From contig CASEIR010000017.1 in NCBI GenBank assembly GCA_949287925.1, positions 1 through 61,589 on the forward strand: DNA of 61,589 bases. Direction: 5' to 3'. Within the stretch, counting starts at the first letter, position 1; each line of letters begins with the position of its first letter. This DNA comes from an uncultured Lachnospiraceae bacterium (GTDB lineage: Bacteria; Bacillota; Clostridia; Lachnospirales; Lachnospiraceae). The position numbers and the translations under genes are program-made. Positions 16,345-25,540 of the stretch are shown piece after piece. The notes beneath the pieces were generated by a model. The model made no database searches and was not told where the DNA came from. It was given only the letters and a program-made list of their open reading frames with translations.

Positions 16345-17691
16345 ATGGCAAAATATTTTGGAACAGACGGGTTTCGCGGTGAGGCCAATGTGGTGCTGAC
16401 TGTGGAGCATGCATTTAAAGTAGGAAGATATCTGGGGTGGTATTACGGACAGGATCACAAGGCAAGGGTCGTGATCGGAAAGGATACCAGAAGAAGCAGC
16501 TACATGTTTGAATACGCGCTGGCAGCAGGAATCACGGCGTCCGGAGCGGATGCTTATCTGCTTCACGTCACCACGACGCCAAGCGTTTCTTATGTGACGA
16601 GAACAGAGGACTTTGACTGTGGTATCATGATTTCCGCAAGCCATAACCCTTATTATGACAATGGAATCAAGATCATCAACGGCAAAGGCCATAAAATGGA
16701 AGCGGAAGTAGAAGAAAAGATCGAAGCCTATATCGATGGCGAGATTGGCGAACTGCCGCTGGCACAGAAAGAAAATATTGGAAGAACAGTAGACTATGCG
16801 GCGGGAAGAAACCGTTATATCGGTCATTTGATTTCTCTGGCTACCCGTTCCTTTAAAGATATGCGGATCGGTCTGGACTGCGCCAACGGAAGCTCTTTTG
16901 CTATCGCAAAGAGCGTATACGATGCGTTGGGCGCCAAAACTTATGTAATTAATAATGATCCGGACGGAACTAACATCAATACCAACTGTGGATCTACCCA
17001 TATTGAAGTGCTGCAGGAGTTTGTGAAAGAGAAGAAACTGGATATCGCATTTGCCTTCGACGGAGACGCGGACCGCTGTATCGCGGTAGATGAGAACGGC
17101 AATGTGGTGGACGGCGACTTGATCCTCTATGTATGTGGAAAATACTTAAAAGAACAGGGCAGACTGAACGGCGATACCATTGTCACTACCATCATGTCGA
17201 ACCTGGGATTATATAAAGCCTGTGATAAAGCCGGTATCCGCTATGAGAAGACTGCAGTGGGGGATAAGTATGTATACGAGAACATGGTGACAAATAATTT
17301 CTCTCTGGGAGGAGAACAGTCTGGCCATATTATCTTCAGCAAACATGCGACGACCGGGGATGGAATCCTTACATCTTTGATGGTAATGGAGGTTGTGATG
17401 GAGAAGAAGCAACCGTTGTCCAAATTGGCAGAGGAAGTAAAGATCTATCCACAGCTTCTGAAGAATGTCCGTGTGGCGGATAAGAAAACGGCCCGTGAGA
17501 ACGCGGAAGTTACAAAAGCGGTGAATGATGTGGCGGAAGCATTAGGAGAGGATGGACGTATTCTGGTAAGAGAAAGCGGGACAGAACCGGTGATCCGGGT
17601 AATGGTAGAAGCATCTACCGATGAGCTATGTGAGAAGTACGTTAATCAGGTGATCGATGTGATACGTGCAGAAGGATTGATCGTAGGCTAA
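16345..17691 (+). CDS. glmM: Phosphoglucosamine mutase
   Basis: 448 residues, the usual GlmM length. KYFGTDGFRG opens the protein; MISASHNPYYDNGIK contains the catalytic phosphoserine; AFDGDADRCIAVDENG binds Mg; GGEQSGHII and RESGTEPVIRVMVE are the sugar- and phosphate-binding loops. It makes glucosamine-1-phosphate for peptidoglycan precursor synthesis. ATG 16345 follows a GGAGGATTGAG leader. A bidirectional terminator closes the gene. Confidence 0.95.
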   Translation: MAKYFGTDGFRGEANVVLTVEHAFKVGRYLGWYYGQDHKARVVIGKDTRRSSYMFEYALAAGITASGADAYLLHVTTTPSVSYVTRTEDFDCGIMISASHNPYYDNGIKIINGKGHKMEAEVEEKIEAYIDGEIGELPLAQKENIGRTVDYAAGRNRYIGHLISLATRSFKDMRIGLDCANGSSFAIAKSVYDALGAKTYVINNDPDGTNINTNCGSTHIEVLQEFVKEKKLDIAFAFDGDADRCIAVDENGNVVDGDLILYVCGKYLKEQGRLNGDTIVTTIMSNLGLYKACDKAGIRYEKTAVGDKYVYENMVTNNFSLGGEQSGHIIFSKHATTGDGILTSLMVMEVVMEKKQPLSKLAEEVKIYPQLLKNVRVADKKTARENAEVTKAVNDVAEALGEDGRILVRESGTEPVIRVMVEASTDELCEKYVNQVIDVIRAEGLIVG

Positions 17692-17701
17692 GAAAGATAA
17701 G

Positions 17702-17733
17702 AAGGGTTCCACTCTAGATGGAGTGGAACCCTT
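17702..17733. terminator. Bidirectional terminator between glmM and the YitT gene
   Basis: Perfect 13-bp arms AAGGGTTCCACTC / GAGTGGAACCCTT with a six-base loop, followed by TTCCTAT on the plus strand and by CTTATCTTTC on the minus strand. The stop codon of the minus-strand gene lies inside the hairpin. Confidence 0.85.
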
Positions 17734-18556
17734 TTCCTATGATCTCGCTGGTGTTGGAAATTAAAAGAAACGCATCCGGTGCATTTTCTTTGATATAATT
17801 ACGCAGGCGGACGGCTTCAAACCGGTTTAACACGGTGAGGACCAGATACTTGTCTTCTCCGGAAAATGCGCCCTGGGCCAGTACGATTGTGGCGCCTCTG
17901 TGCAGATCGGTTTTGATAAACTCACAGATAGGATCCGGATTGGAACAGACTACATTAAAGTATTTAGACAGATTCAGACTTTCGATGAATCCATCAATCA
18001 TGAAGGACCGTAAGGCAAGTCCCAGGAAAGAGTAAAGTCCGGTGGTAATGTCGAATACAAAGCAGCCGGCCAGCGTAATAAAGAAATCAGTGATCAGCAG
18101 AGCTTTTCCAATATCGGCGCTGGTGTATTTTTTCATGATCATGGCGATTACGTCCGTCCCCCCGCTGGAGGCCCCGATGTTGAACAGGACGGCTGATCCG
18201 ATGGATGGGAGGGCGATGGCAAATGCCAGTTCAAGGATGGGCTGGTCCGTCAAAGGCTGCTGCATGGAACAGATCCGTTCCATACCGGACAGAGCTACCG
18301 ACAAAAGGATGCTGCTGTAGGCGGTCTTGGCCGCAAATTTTTTTCCTAAAACGAACCAGCCGATTACTAGCAGAATCATGTTGGCAATGAATGAAAAATC
18401 ACTGGCTGAGATCACGCCGGATTTGGCAACCAGAACCGCAAGACCGGTGATGCCTCCGAAAGTAAAGTTGTTGGTGAATTTAAAGAAATAAATTCCTACA
18501 GCCATGATCAGAGTACTTGCCGTCAGTAATGAAAAATTTTTCAGTTTTGATTTCAT
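17714..18556 (-). CDS. YitT family membrane protein (DUF161 + DUF2179)
   Basis: 280 residues: five or so membrane segments (about 5-165) with the signature NNFTFGGITGLAVL and GASSGGTDVIAMI, then a soluble C-terminal DUF2179 domain (about 190-275) ending in NTSEIIGKGFHSI. The role in the cell is unknown. I place the start at 18556, after GGGGAATGCATT on the minus strand; the reading frame stays open 57 codons further, but that extension overlaps the divergent gene and lacks a site. A shared 120-bp intergenic region carries the promoter of the alcohol dehydrogenase. Confidence 0.88.
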   Translation of the reverse strand: MKSKLKNFSLLTASTLIMAVGIYFFKFTNNFTFGGITGLAVLVAKSGVISASDFSFIANMILLVIGWFVLGKKFAAKTAYSSILLSVALSGMERICSMQQPLTDQPILELAFAIALPSIGSAVLFNIGASSGGTDVIAMIMKKYTSADIGKALLITDFFITLAGCFVFDITTGLYSFLGLALRSFMIDGFIESLNLSKYFNVVCSNPDPICEFIKTDLHRGATIVLAQGAFSGEDKYLVLTVLNRFEAVRLRNYIKENAPDAFLLISNTSEIIGKGFHSI

Positions 18557-18612
18557 AATGCATTCCCCAATGTATTTTTTTGTGTTATCCAACCAAATTG
18601 TAACGCCGGGGA

Positions 18613-18642
18613 TTGGAAAAGTCAACGGATCGGTGGTATGAT
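18613..18642 (+). promoter_or_regulatory. Promoter of the iron-containing alcohol dehydrogenase gene
   Basis: TTGGAA at 18613-18618, an 18-bp spacer and TATGAT at 18637-18642; the start codon is 34 bases further on. Confidence 0.55.
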
Positions 18643-18676
18643 AAAAAAAGTAAGCTGAGAGGAGAAAGAAGAGAAA

Positions 18677-19792
18677 ATGAAACTGTTTCAACAGAGAACC
18701 AAAGTGGAAAAGTACAATACCGCACAAGAATTTGTGAGGGAATATCAGATCGGAAAGGGAGACTTCATTCTGACCAGCAAGTCAGTATATGATACATATT
18801 TCGCTCCGATGAAACTGGAGGCTTGTGTGGCTTTCAAGAGTGATTACGGGAAGGGAGAACCAACAGACCAGATGATCGACGCGCTGATTCGCGATTTTAA
18901 CAGAACCGGATCCGGGAGAATCGTGGCTGTTGGGGGCGGAGCGGTCATTGATATGGCAAAGATTCTGGTTTTGGACGGGTCATATAAAACAGAAGATATT
19001 TTCTTAAGGAAAGTGCCTCTTAAAAAAGTACGGCCTTTGATTGCGGTGCCAACCACCTGCGGGGCTGGCTCGGAGGTGTCTAATGTGTCCATTGCAGAAT
19101 TGACGGGACTGCATACGAAGCTTGGACTGGCTGCCGATGAAATCTATGCAGATAATGCGGTCCTGATTCCGGAGCTTTTGCGGGAACTTCCTTATTCGTT
19201 TTTTGCTACCAGCGCGATTGACGCCTTCATCCATGCCATCGAATCCTATGTGTCGCCCCGGGCAAACCTGTATACCCGGATGTTCAGCTGCAAAGCGATG
19301 GAGATGATCATCCGTGGATTTCGTGTCATTGCAGAGCAAGGAGAGGATGCCAGAATGGATCTTCTGGACGAGTTCCTCACAGCCAGTAATCTGGCGGGTA
19401 TCGCGTTTGGAAATGCAGGGACAGGAATGGTCCATGCCATGTCTTATCCGTTAAGCGGAGTATATCATGTGACTCACGGAGAGGCCAATTATCAGTTTTT
19501 GGCCGAGGTATTTGCCGCTTACCAGAGATGGGATCCTAAGGGAGGAATCCTGGAGCTGAATCGTTTTCTGGCAGAACTGTTGGAATGCGGACAAGAACAG
19601 GTGTATCCGGCGCTGGAGGAATTGCTGGACCGGATCATAGCCAGAAAAAAACTGCGCGATTATGGCATGAAAGAAGAGGAGATTCATGCTTTTGCCGTCA
19701 GTGTAGACGAAAGCCAGCAAAGGCTGCTGAATCAGAGTTATGTAAAACCAACGGTAGAACAGCTTGAAGAAGTTTATCGCCAATTATATTAA
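18677..19792 (+). CDS. Iron-containing alcohol dehydrogenase, 4-hydroxybutyrate dehydrogenase-like
   Basis: 371 residues. [13 protein letters not shown] is the NAD-binding GGGS-like loop, and [16 protein letters not shown] is the family signature. Metal ligands are in [15 protein letters not shown] (D and H) and [24 protein letters not shown] (two more histidines). The pattern fits 4-hydroxybutyrate dehydrogenases, which reduce succinate semialdehyde with NADH, better than ethanol or butanol enzymes. Neighbours give no pathway support, so the substrate is tentative. AGAGGAGAAAG precedes the ATG. Confidence 0.85.
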   Translation: MKLFQQRTKVEKYNTAQEFVREYQIGKGDFILTSKSVYDTYFAPMKLEACVAFKSDYGKGEPTDQMIDALIRDFNRTGSGRIVAVGGGAVIDMAKILVLDGSYKTEDIFLRKVPLKKVRPLIAVPTTCGAGSEVSNVSIAELTGLHTKLGLAADEIYADNAVLIPELLRELPYSFFATSAIDAFIHAIESYVSPRANLYTRMFSCKAMEMIIRGFRVIAEQGEDARMDLLDEFLTASNLAGIAFGNAGTGMVHAMSYPLSGVYHVTHGEANYQFLAEVFAAYQRWDPKGGILELNRFLAELLECGQEQVYPALEELLDRIIARKKLRDYGMKEEEIHAFAVSVDESQQRLLNQSYVKPTVEQLEEVYRQLY

Positions 19793-19854
19793 TTTCCCGT
19801 ATGACGGTCTGTGGATTGGCACATAATATCCTCTGTAAAGGAGGAGGTAAAAGA

Positions 19855-21153
19855 ATGTATAAATATCTGCCGATCACAGATGTATACGCAAGAGAAATTC
19901 TGGACTCCAGAGGAAATCCGACTATTGAAGTAGAACTCCTGGCAGGCGAACGGTACTGGGGCAGAGCCAGTGTTCCTTCCGGTGCATCTACCGGGCGTTT
20001 CGAAGCAGTGGAATTAAGAGATGGTGAAGAGCGGTACGGAGGCCTTGGAGTGCAGCGCGCGGTGGATCATGTGAACGCCAGGATTGCGCCGGCTGTCACA
20101 GATATGAATGTGTTTGATCAGGTGTTGCTGGATGAAACCCTTCGCAAATTAGATGGAACGGAAGATAAATCGAATCTGGGCGCCAACGCTATGTTAGGGG
20201 TGTCCATGGCCGCTGCCAGAGCCGCTGCCGATGCCTTGCGTATTCCCCTGTATCTGTATCTGGGAGGAATACATGCCAGGCAGATGCCGGTTCCTATGAT
20301 GAACATTATGAACGGAGGAAGGCATGCCGATAATACCATCGATATCCAGGAATTTATGATTATGCCGGCAGGCGCCTGCTGTTTCCGGGAGGGACTTCGT
20401 ATGTGCGCGGAGATCTATCACACCTTGAGACAGATTTTGAAGGAGCAGGGACACCTGACCGCGGTAGGCGATGAGGGTGGATTTGCTCCGAACCTTAAGG
20501 ATGCCAAAGAAGCGTTGAAATTGATTATGGAAGCAGTAGAAAAGGCTGGATACCGGCCGGGGGGCGATATCGTGATCGCATTGGACGCAGCGGCGTCTGA
20601 ACTGTATGATACACGGTACAAGAAATACACATTTAAGGGAGAGCAGGCGATCCGATCTACGGAAGAAATGATCGATTATTATGAAGCTCTGGTCGAGGAA
20701 TTTCCGATTGTATCCATCGAGGATCCTCTGGATGAAGAAGACTGGGACGGCTGGGAGCTATTAACCACCCGTCTTGGATTGCGGACACAGCTGGTGGGAG
20801 ACGATCTGTTTGTTACGAATACAGCAAGACTGATAAAAGGAATTGAACGTAAGGTGGCAAATGCAATTCTGATCAAGGTAAACCAGATCGGCACGCTGAC
20901 GGAAGCGGTGGAGGCGATTCAGACTGCTCACCGGGCCGGATACCGTACAATCTTGTCTCATCGCTCGGGAGAGACGGCAGATACTCTGATCGCAGATATG
21001 GCAGTAGCATTCGGCTCCGGTCAGATCAAGACAGGAGCGCCCTGTAGAATGGAGCGGGTGGAGAAATACAACCGTCTGCTTCGGATCGAAGAACGGCTGG
21101 GAGAAGCGGCGCGGTATCAGAATCCATTTTCAGACAAGGATGAAGCTGGCTAA
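19855..21153 (+). CDS. eno: Enolase
   Basis: 432 residues from ATG 19855, which follows AAAGGAGGAGGTAAAAGA; the frame is open 18 codons further upstream, but that segment contains the binding site itself. [16 protein letters not shown] opens the protein; [39 protein letters not shown] and [10 protein letters not shown] carry Mg and active-site residues. It converts 2-phosphoglycerate to phosphoenolpyruvate in glycolysis. All catalytic residues are present. Confidence 0.96.
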   Translation: MYKYLPITDVYAREILDSRGNPTIEVELLAGERYWGRASVPSGASTGRFEAVELRDGEERYGGLGVQRAVDHVNARIAPAVTDMNVFDQVLLDETLRKLDGTEDKSNLGANAMLGVSMAAARAAADALRIPLYLYLGGIHARQMPVPMMNIMNGGRHADNTIDIQEFMIMPAGACCFREGLRMCAEIYHTLRQILKEQGHLTAVGDEGGFAPNLKDAKEALKLIMEAVEKAGYRPGGDIVIALDAAASELYDTRYKKYTFKGEQAIRSTEEMIDYYEALVEEFPIVSIEDPLDEEDWDGWELLTTRLGLRTQLVGDDLFVTNTARLIKGIERKVANAILIKVNQIGTLTEAVEAIQTAHRAGYRTILSHRSGETADTLIADMAVAFGSGQIKTGAPCRMERVEKYNRLLRIEERLGEAARYQNPFSDKDEAG

Positions 21154-21161
21154 ATTAGTGC

Positions 21162-21190
21162 TTGCCATAACGATCTTCCTGTGGTAAAAT
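21162..21190 (+). promoter_or_regulatory. Promoter of secG (and rnr-smpB)
   Basis: TTGCCA at 21162-21167, a 17-bp spacer and TAAAAT at 21185-21190. Confidence 0.7.
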
Positions 21191-21221
21191 AACTATGGTT
21201 TATCCGCAGGAGGTGGAAAAA

Positions 21222-21464
21222 GTGGAGATTTTAAAAACGATTTTAATGATTATATTTGCAATAGACTGTATCGCGCTGACAGCTATCGTTCTGATGCAGG
21301 AAGGAAAATCAGCCGGACTTGGAACTATCGGAGGTATGGCAGATACTTACTGGGGACAGAATAAGGGACGGTCCATGGAAGGAACTCTTGTGAAGTCTAC
21401 AAAATTCCTTGCGATCCTGTTTATTGTACTGGCAGCAGTGTTGAATTTGAAGGTATTTGCTTAA
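21222..21464 (+). CDS. secG: Preprotein translocase subunit SecG
   Basis: 80 residues, two membrane helices joined by a loop with the family motif EGKSAGLGTIGG and a conserved W. SecG sits with SecYE in the membrane and assists protein export. I chose GTG 21222 because CAGGAGG lies about 9 bases before it; the ATG at 21195 lies upstream of that site. The order secG-rnr-smpB-ssrA is common in Firmicutes. Confidence 0.92.
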   Translation: MEILKTILMIIFAIDCIALTAIVLMQEGKSAGLGTIGGMADTYWGQNKGRSMEGTLVKSTKFLAILFIVLAAVLNLKVFA

Positions 21465-21486
21465 GAGAAGCGTAGTAAAAGAGACG

Positions 21487-21515
21487 AAAAGGACACTCGA
21501 CATGAGTGTCCTTTT
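21487..21515 (+). terminator. Hairpin between secG and rnr
   Basis: AAAAGGACACTC (21487-21498) pairs perfectly with GAGTGTCCTTTT (21504-21515), loop GACAT, followed by CCGCTC. It is an intrinsic terminator by form, though with a short T-run, so some read-through into rnr is likely. Confidence 0.7.
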
Positions 21516-21540
21516 CCGCTCTTTGGAGGAATTGGAACAG

Positions 21541-23715
21541 ATGGATAGAAACCTGGAAGAAAACAAAGAAAAAGTATATCGTTTTATGTGCGATCCCCTT
21601 TATGTTCCTATGAAATGTAAGGAAATCGCCGTGTGTCTGCAGGTCCCAAGGGAGAAGAGAGGGGAGTTAAGAGAAGTCTTGCATCTTCTGGAAATAGAGG
21701 GGAAGATATCCCTGTCCAAGAGAGGCAAGTATTCAGTGGCGCAGGATCAACGTTTGACAGGGACATTCCGAGGCAGCCAGAAAGGATTCGGATTTGTAAC
21801 GGTTGAGGGAGAAGATTCCGATATATATATTGGCGAAACGTGTACCGGAGGAGCCATGGACGGCGACATTGTAGAAGTGGTGATTTCCCGTGCCGGCGGT
21901 AGAAGAAGCCGGGAAGGAAAGGTTATAAAGATCGTGGAACGAGGGATTACCCATCTGGTGGGTTTGTTCCAGATCTCGCCGGGGAAATCCTATGGTTTTG
22001 TTCTTCCGGACAATCAGAAGATATTGAAGGATGTGTTTGTGCCGACGGAACGTGCCATGGGAGCAGTGGACGGCCATAAGGTTGTAGTGGAGCTTACCTC
22101 CTATGGGGACGGACGGAAGAAGCCGGAAGGACGGATTGTGGAGATCCTGGGGCATGTGAATGATCCGGGGACTGACATCCTGTCGATTGTGAAAAGCTAT
22201 GATCTTCCGACGGAATTCTCGGAGAGGGTACTCAATCAGGCGGTCCGGGTGTCGAAGCCGGTCAGTGAAGCCGATATGGCAGGCCGGCTGGATTTAAGAG
22301 ACTGGCAGATGGTCACGATCGATGGAGAGGATGCCAGAGACCTGGATGATGCGGTGTCGGTGACCATGGAAGGGGAATACTACATTCTGGGAGTCCATAT
22401 CGCCGATGTGGCCAATTATGTACAGGAGAACAGCGCCCTGGACCGGGAGGCTTATGAGCGTGGGACCAGTGTTTATCTGGCGGACCGGGTGATTCCCATG
22501 CTGCCTCACGTACTATCCAATGGAATCTGTTCTCTGAACGCAGGAGAAGACCGGCTGGCATTAAGCTGTATCATGAAAGTAGATTCCCGGGGAATCGTGG
22601 TGGACCACCAGATCGCAGAGACCGTGATCCATGTGGATAAGAGAATGACGTATACCGTAGTAAACCGTATTCTGGAAGAAGAGAATCCGGCAGCGATCCG
22701 GGAAAATCAGGAACTGGTTCCTATGTTCCTGAGAATGCGGGATTTGTCTCATGTCATACGAGAACGCAGAAAACAGAGAGGATCCATTGATTTTGATTTC
22801 CCAGAGACGAAGATGATTCTGGACGATGCGGGACATCCGCTGGAACTGAGGCCTTACGAACGCAATACGGCGACACGGCTGATCGAAGACTTTATGCTGC
22901 TGGCCAATGAGACGGTGGCTGAGGAGTATTACTGGCAGGAACTGCCTTTCGTATACCGGACCCACGAAGCACCGGATGGAGAGAAGATCCGGGCGCTGGC
23001 CATATTTATCAATAATTTCGGTTACTCTATGCATGTTGGCGTCAATGAGATCCGGCCCAAGGAAATCCAGAAACTACTGGCGAAGGTGGAAGGAAGTCCG
23101 CAGGAAGCGCTGATCAGCCGACTGGCGCTGCGCTCCATGAAGCAGGCCGGATACACACCGGAAAATACCGGACATTTTGGACTGGCTGCCAATTATTACA
23201 CGCATTTCACCTCTCCTATCCGGCGATATCCGGACCTGCAGATCCACCGGATTATCAAAGACAATCTGCGGGGCAGGATGACGGAGAATAAAATAGAACA
23301 TTACCGGGCAATCCTGCCGGAGGTGACCAAACATGCCAGTAAGATGGAACGGCGGGCAGACGAAGCGGAACGGGAGACTGTAAAGCTGAAAAAGACGGAA
23401 TATATGGAGCAGTACATCGGAGCGGAATTTGAAGGCGTGATTTCCGGAATCACCAGATGGGGCATGTATGTGGAACTGGATAATACCGTGGAAGGCCTGG
23501 TGCATGTTACCAATATGAAGGACGACCATTATGAGTATCAGGAGCAGAGTTATGAGATGGTCGGCATTCATACCGGCAAACGGTACAAGCTGGGACAGAA
23601 AATCCGGATCCGGGTTCTGGATACGGACCATTTGATGCGGACCATTGATTTCGAAATTGCAGAGGAAGGGGAGAGAAGGAATGGCGAAGACCAACGGCAA
23701 GATGATCGCCAATAA
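21541..23715 (+). CDS. rnr: Ribonuclease R
   Basis: 724 residues. Order: N-terminal winged helix (about 1-65), two cold-shock domains (about 70-220), RNB catalytic domain (about 245-575) with [14 protein letters not shown] holding the Mg-binding aspartates, then an S1 domain ([17 protein letters not shown]) near the C-terminus. It degrades structured RNA 3' to 5' and works with SmpB/tmRNA on stalled mRNAs. I start at ATG 21541, 10 bases after GGAGGA; the frame is open another 28 codons, but that segment contains the terminator hairpin. Its last 35 bases overlap smpB. Confidence 0.93.
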   Translation: MDRNLEENKEKVYRFMCDPLYVPMKCKEIAVCLQVPREKRGELREVLHLLEIEGKISLSKRGKYSVAQDQRLTGTFRGSQKGFGFVTVEGEDSDIYIGETCTGGAMDGDIVEVVISRAGGRRSREGKVIKIVERGITHLVGLFQISPGKSYGFVLPDNQKILKDVFVPTERAMGAVDGHKVVVELTSYGDGRKKPEGRIVEILGHVNDPGTDILSIVKSYDLPTEFSERVLNQAVRVSKPVSEADMAGRLDLRDWQMVTIDGEDARDLDDAVSVTMEGEYYILGVHIADVANYVQENSALDREAYERGTSVYLADRVIPMLPHVLSNGICSLNAGEDRLALSCIMKVDSRGIVVDHQIAETVIHVDKRMTYTVVNRILEEENPAAIRENQELVPMFLRMRDLSHVIRERRKQRGSIDFDFPETKMILDDAGHPLELRPYERNTATRLIEDFMLLANETVAEEYYWQELPFVYRTHEAPDGEKIRALAIFINNFGYSMHVGVNEIRPKEIQKLLAKVEGSPQEALISRLALRSMKQAGYTPENTGHFGLAANYYTHFTSPIRRYPDLQIHRIIKDNLRGRMTENKIEHYRAILPEVTKHASKMERRADEAERETVKLKKTEYMEQYIGAEFEGVISGITRWGMYVELDNTVEGLVHVTNMKDDHYEYQEQSYEMVGIHTGKRYKLGQKIRIRVLDTDHLMRTIDFEIAEEGERRNGEDQRQDDRQ

Positions 23716-24148
23716 TAAGAAGGCATATCATGATTATTTTATACTGGAGACCTGTGAAGCGGGGATCGCGCTTCATGGAACAGAGGTAAAGTCTCTGCGC
23801 ATGGGGAAATGCAGCATCAAAGAAGCGTTTATCCGGGTGGAAAACGAAGAGGTGTACATCTATGGCATGCACATCAGCCCATATGAAAAGGGAAATATCT
23901 TTAATAAAGACCCGCTTCGCGTCCGCAAACTTCTGCTGCATAAATATGAAATCCGTAAACTGCTGGGAAAGACGAAGGAGAAGGGCATGACCCTGGTGCC
24001 TTTGAAGGTGTATTTTAAAGACAGTCTGGTAAAGGTGGAAATCGGGCTGGCCAAAGGAAAGAAGCTGTATGATAAGAGGCAGGATATTGCGAAGAAGGAT
24101 CAGCAGCGAGAAGCGCAGAGGGACTTTAAAGTCCGGAATTTTGATTAG
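23681..24148 (+). CDS. smpB: SsrA-binding protein SmpB
   Basis: 155 residues. [31 protein letters not shown] and [16 protein letters not shown] are classic SmpB blocks; the C-terminal basic tail ([19 protein letters not shown]) enters the ribosomal mRNA channel. It delivers tmRNA to stalled ribosomes. ATG 23681 has GAGAGAAGGA ahead and lies within the rnr coding sequence. The tmRNA gene itself is 0.95 kb downstream. Confidence 0.95.
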   Translation: MAKTNGKMIANNKKAYHDYFILETCEAGIALHGTEVKSLRMGKCSIKEAFIRVENEEVYIYGMHISPYEKGNIFNKDPLRVRKLLLHKYEIRKLLGKTKEKGMTLVPLKVYFKDSLVKVEIGLAKGKKLYDKRQDIAKKDQQREAQRDFKVRNFD

Positions 24149-24158
24149 GAGGAAGCCT

Positions 24159-24398
24159 ATGGTACCGACAAAGAAAAAAGACCTGCAGGAGCTGGTCACA
24201 GAGACGACGAAAGACATCTATGAGGATCTGGCCCCACAGCTGATCCAGATGATCAATGAGACGAAAATGAATCCGGAACTGACAGAAGCACAGAAGCAGG
24301 ATGAGATATCCTTACATATGATGGGATATGTGAAATCCTGTACCAATGAGATCATTATAGAAGTGCTTGCGCATATCCTGGGACTGGAAGAGGAATAA
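24159..24398 (+). CDS. Small helical protein of unknown function
   Basis: 79 residues from ATG 24159 with TTAGGAGGAAGCCT directly before it. It starts 10 bases after smpB and is probably co-transcribed. It is mostly predicted helix, with EDLAPQLIQMINETKMNPEL and a C-terminal NEIIIEVLAHILGLEEE; no signal peptide, membrane segment or known motif. I do not recognise the family. The stop overlaps the first stem bases of the terminator. Confidence 0.7.
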   Translation: MVPTKKKDLQELVTETTKDIYEDLAPQLIQMINETKMNPELTEAQKQDEISLHMMGYVKSCTNEIIIEVLAHILGLEEE

Positions 24399-24434
24399 AA
24401 AGGGAGAGCAGTGTTGCTGACTGCTCTCCCTTTT
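24398..24434. terminator. Bidirectional terminator between the smpB group and hsp20
   Basis: Perfect 15-bp arms AAAAGGGAGAGCAGT / ACTGCTCTCCCTTTT with a seven-base loop. T-runs appear in both directions, suitable for the convergent hsp20 gene. Confidence 0.85.
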
Positions 24435-24448
24435 CATCTGGTATACAA

Positions 24449-24874
24449 TTATTCGATAGTAATCAATTTTGGCTGAGCCTCTTCCTTTTCTACTTCCTTC
24501 GGAATCTGAAGCTTCAGAACGCCGTCCTTGAATGCTGCCTTGATGTCTTCCTGGGAAATATCTTCTCCAACATAGAAGCTTCGGTTGCAGGTGCCGGTAT
24601 AGCGTTCCTTGTGAATGCATTTGCCGTGGGCGTCTTTTTCTTCCTTGGTCTCGTTCTTGTGTGCGGTAATGGTAAGGTATCCATCCTTCAGATCTGCCTT
24701 GATATCTTCTTTGGCATATCCGGGCAGCTCCATCTCTACCAGATAGTTACCGTCTTTTTCATGAATATCTGTCTTCATCATCTGACTGGATGTCCGGTCA
24801 TAAGAACGGGTGAAGAACGGGTCGTTGAACATATCATCGAATAAACTGTTAAATCCTCTGTTTGCAAGTAACAT
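24449..24874 (-). CDS. Hsp20/alpha-crystallin small heat-shock chaperone
   Basis: 141 residues. A short N-terminal arm (NRGFNSLFDDMFNDPFF) precedes the alpha-crystallin domain (about 40-135) with VEMELPGYAKEDIKADLKDG and the late AAFKDGVLKLQIPK motif. It holds unfolding proteins in the cytoplasm. AAGGAGG is 8 bases before the start. The promoter overlaps a CIRCE-type operator, so HrcA repression with heat induction is likely. Confidence 0.93.
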   Translation of the reverse strand: MLLANRGFNSLFDDMFNDPFFTRSYDRTSSQMMKTDIHEKDGNYLVEMELPGYAKEDIKADLKDGYLTITAHKNETKEEKDAHGKCIHKERYTGTCNRSFYVGEDISQEDIKAAFKDGVLKLQIPKEVEKEEAQPKLITIE

Positions 24875-24931
24875 AGTACATACCTCCTTAAAATATATCT
24901 GAATGATATATGTGTTTTATTTGCTATAGTT

Positions 24932-24962
24932 ATTATATAACACATATTTTTAGCAATGTAAA
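24932..24962 (-). promoter_or_regulatory. Promoter of hsp20
   Basis: On the minus strand TTTACA (24957-24962) is followed by TATATA (24934-24939) at 17 bp or TATAAT (24932-24937) at 19 bp. The -35 box lies inside the CIRCE operator. Confidence 0.6.
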
Positions 24963-24976
24963 GAGGTGAGTGCTAA
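24950..24976 (-). promoter_or_regulatory. CIRCE-type operator (HrcA binding site)
   Basis: On the minus strand TTAGCACTC, nine bases, then CATTGCTAA. The consensus is TTAGCACTC-N9-GAGTGCTAA, so the first arm is perfect and the second has two mismatches. Its position over the hsp20 -35 region fits repression by HrcA. Confidence 0.75.
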
Positions 24977-25019
24977 TTTTTTTAAAAATTTTTTTGAGAG
25001 GGATTATGAGAGGGACAGC

Positions 25020-25048
25020 TTGACAATTTCATAGTTCCTGCATATAAT
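25020..25048 (+). promoter_or_regulatory. Promoter of ssrA
   Basis: TTGACA (25020-25025), a 17-bp spacer and TATAAT (25043-25048): a perfect consensus sigma-A promoter. The transcript would start near 25055, leaving about 40 bases to be removed before the mature tmRNA 5' end. Confidence 0.85.
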
Positions 25049-25094
25049 AAAGTACACTCAAAAGAAACAGATGTCTGCATACCAGACAGCATCA

Positions 25095-25442
25095 GGGCTT
25101 GTACTGGTTTCGACGGGGGTCTGGAAGTTGGAGAAGCCATCCGTAGCGGGACACTACGTAAAAAGTTCCAATTAAAAATAAACGCAGACAATAGAGAATT
25201 AGCGTACGCTGCCTAATTAGGCGGCAGTCGGCCCCGGGTCATCCGCTGCCTGGGTCACCGGCTTCAAACAGGCGGAGCACTTCACTCCCAAAGCTTTGAG
25301 GGAATGGAAGAATTTATGAAGCTACTGAAGTCTGTAACCTGTCATTAGGTGACAGACGGAGGGAATGTTAATATAATGACTGTGATGGGAGATGCTTCGA
25401 TGGATGGGCTTTCGGACGCGGGTTCAACTCCCGCCAGGTCCA
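25095..25442 (+). ncRNA. ssrA: Transfer-messenger RNA (tmRNA)
   Basis: 5' part: GGGCTTGTACTGGTTTCGAC is the conserved tmRNA start. The acceptor stem GGGCTTG pairs with CAGGTCC (25435-25441) using two wobbles, and GCGGGTTCAACTCCCGC forms the T arm. Position 25442 (A) is the discriminator; the genome continues CTA, so CCA must be added. The tag reading frame starts at GCA 25184 and reads ADNRELAYAA before TAA (25214-25216). With SmpB it releases stalled ribosomes. The 3' terminator lies at 25445. Exact mature ends are inferred from pairing. Confidence 0.95.
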
Positions 25443-25444
25443 CT

Positions 25445-25475
25445 AAAAAAGTGCCGTGTTTACGGCACTTTTTTT
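25445..25475 (+). terminator. Terminator of ssrA
   Basis: AAAAAAGTGCCGT pairs with ACGGCACTTTTTT around GTTT; a run of seven T follows the stem, then CG. Confidence 0.92.
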
Positions 25476-25487
25476 CGTGTTGTGAGA

Positions 25488-25531
25488 TGTTTGGGGACGG
25501 GGAATTTTCGAAAATTCCCCGTCCCCAAACA
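25488..25531. repeat. REP-like palindrome, copy 4 (perfect, loopless)
   Basis: 44 bases, perfectly self-complementary about the centre 25509/25510. Each arm is TGTTTGGGGACGGGGAATTT plus TC. The base GGGGAC/GTCCCC is that of the other copies but the inner stem differs. It sits between ssrA's terminator and the convergent ThrE gene. Confidence 0.85.
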
Positions 25532-25540
25532 CAATTGTAA

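Noticed and set aside
25488-25531. Second terminator for ssrA
   Set aside because: The palindrome has no T-run on either side, comes after a complete terminator and matches the dispersed repeat family.
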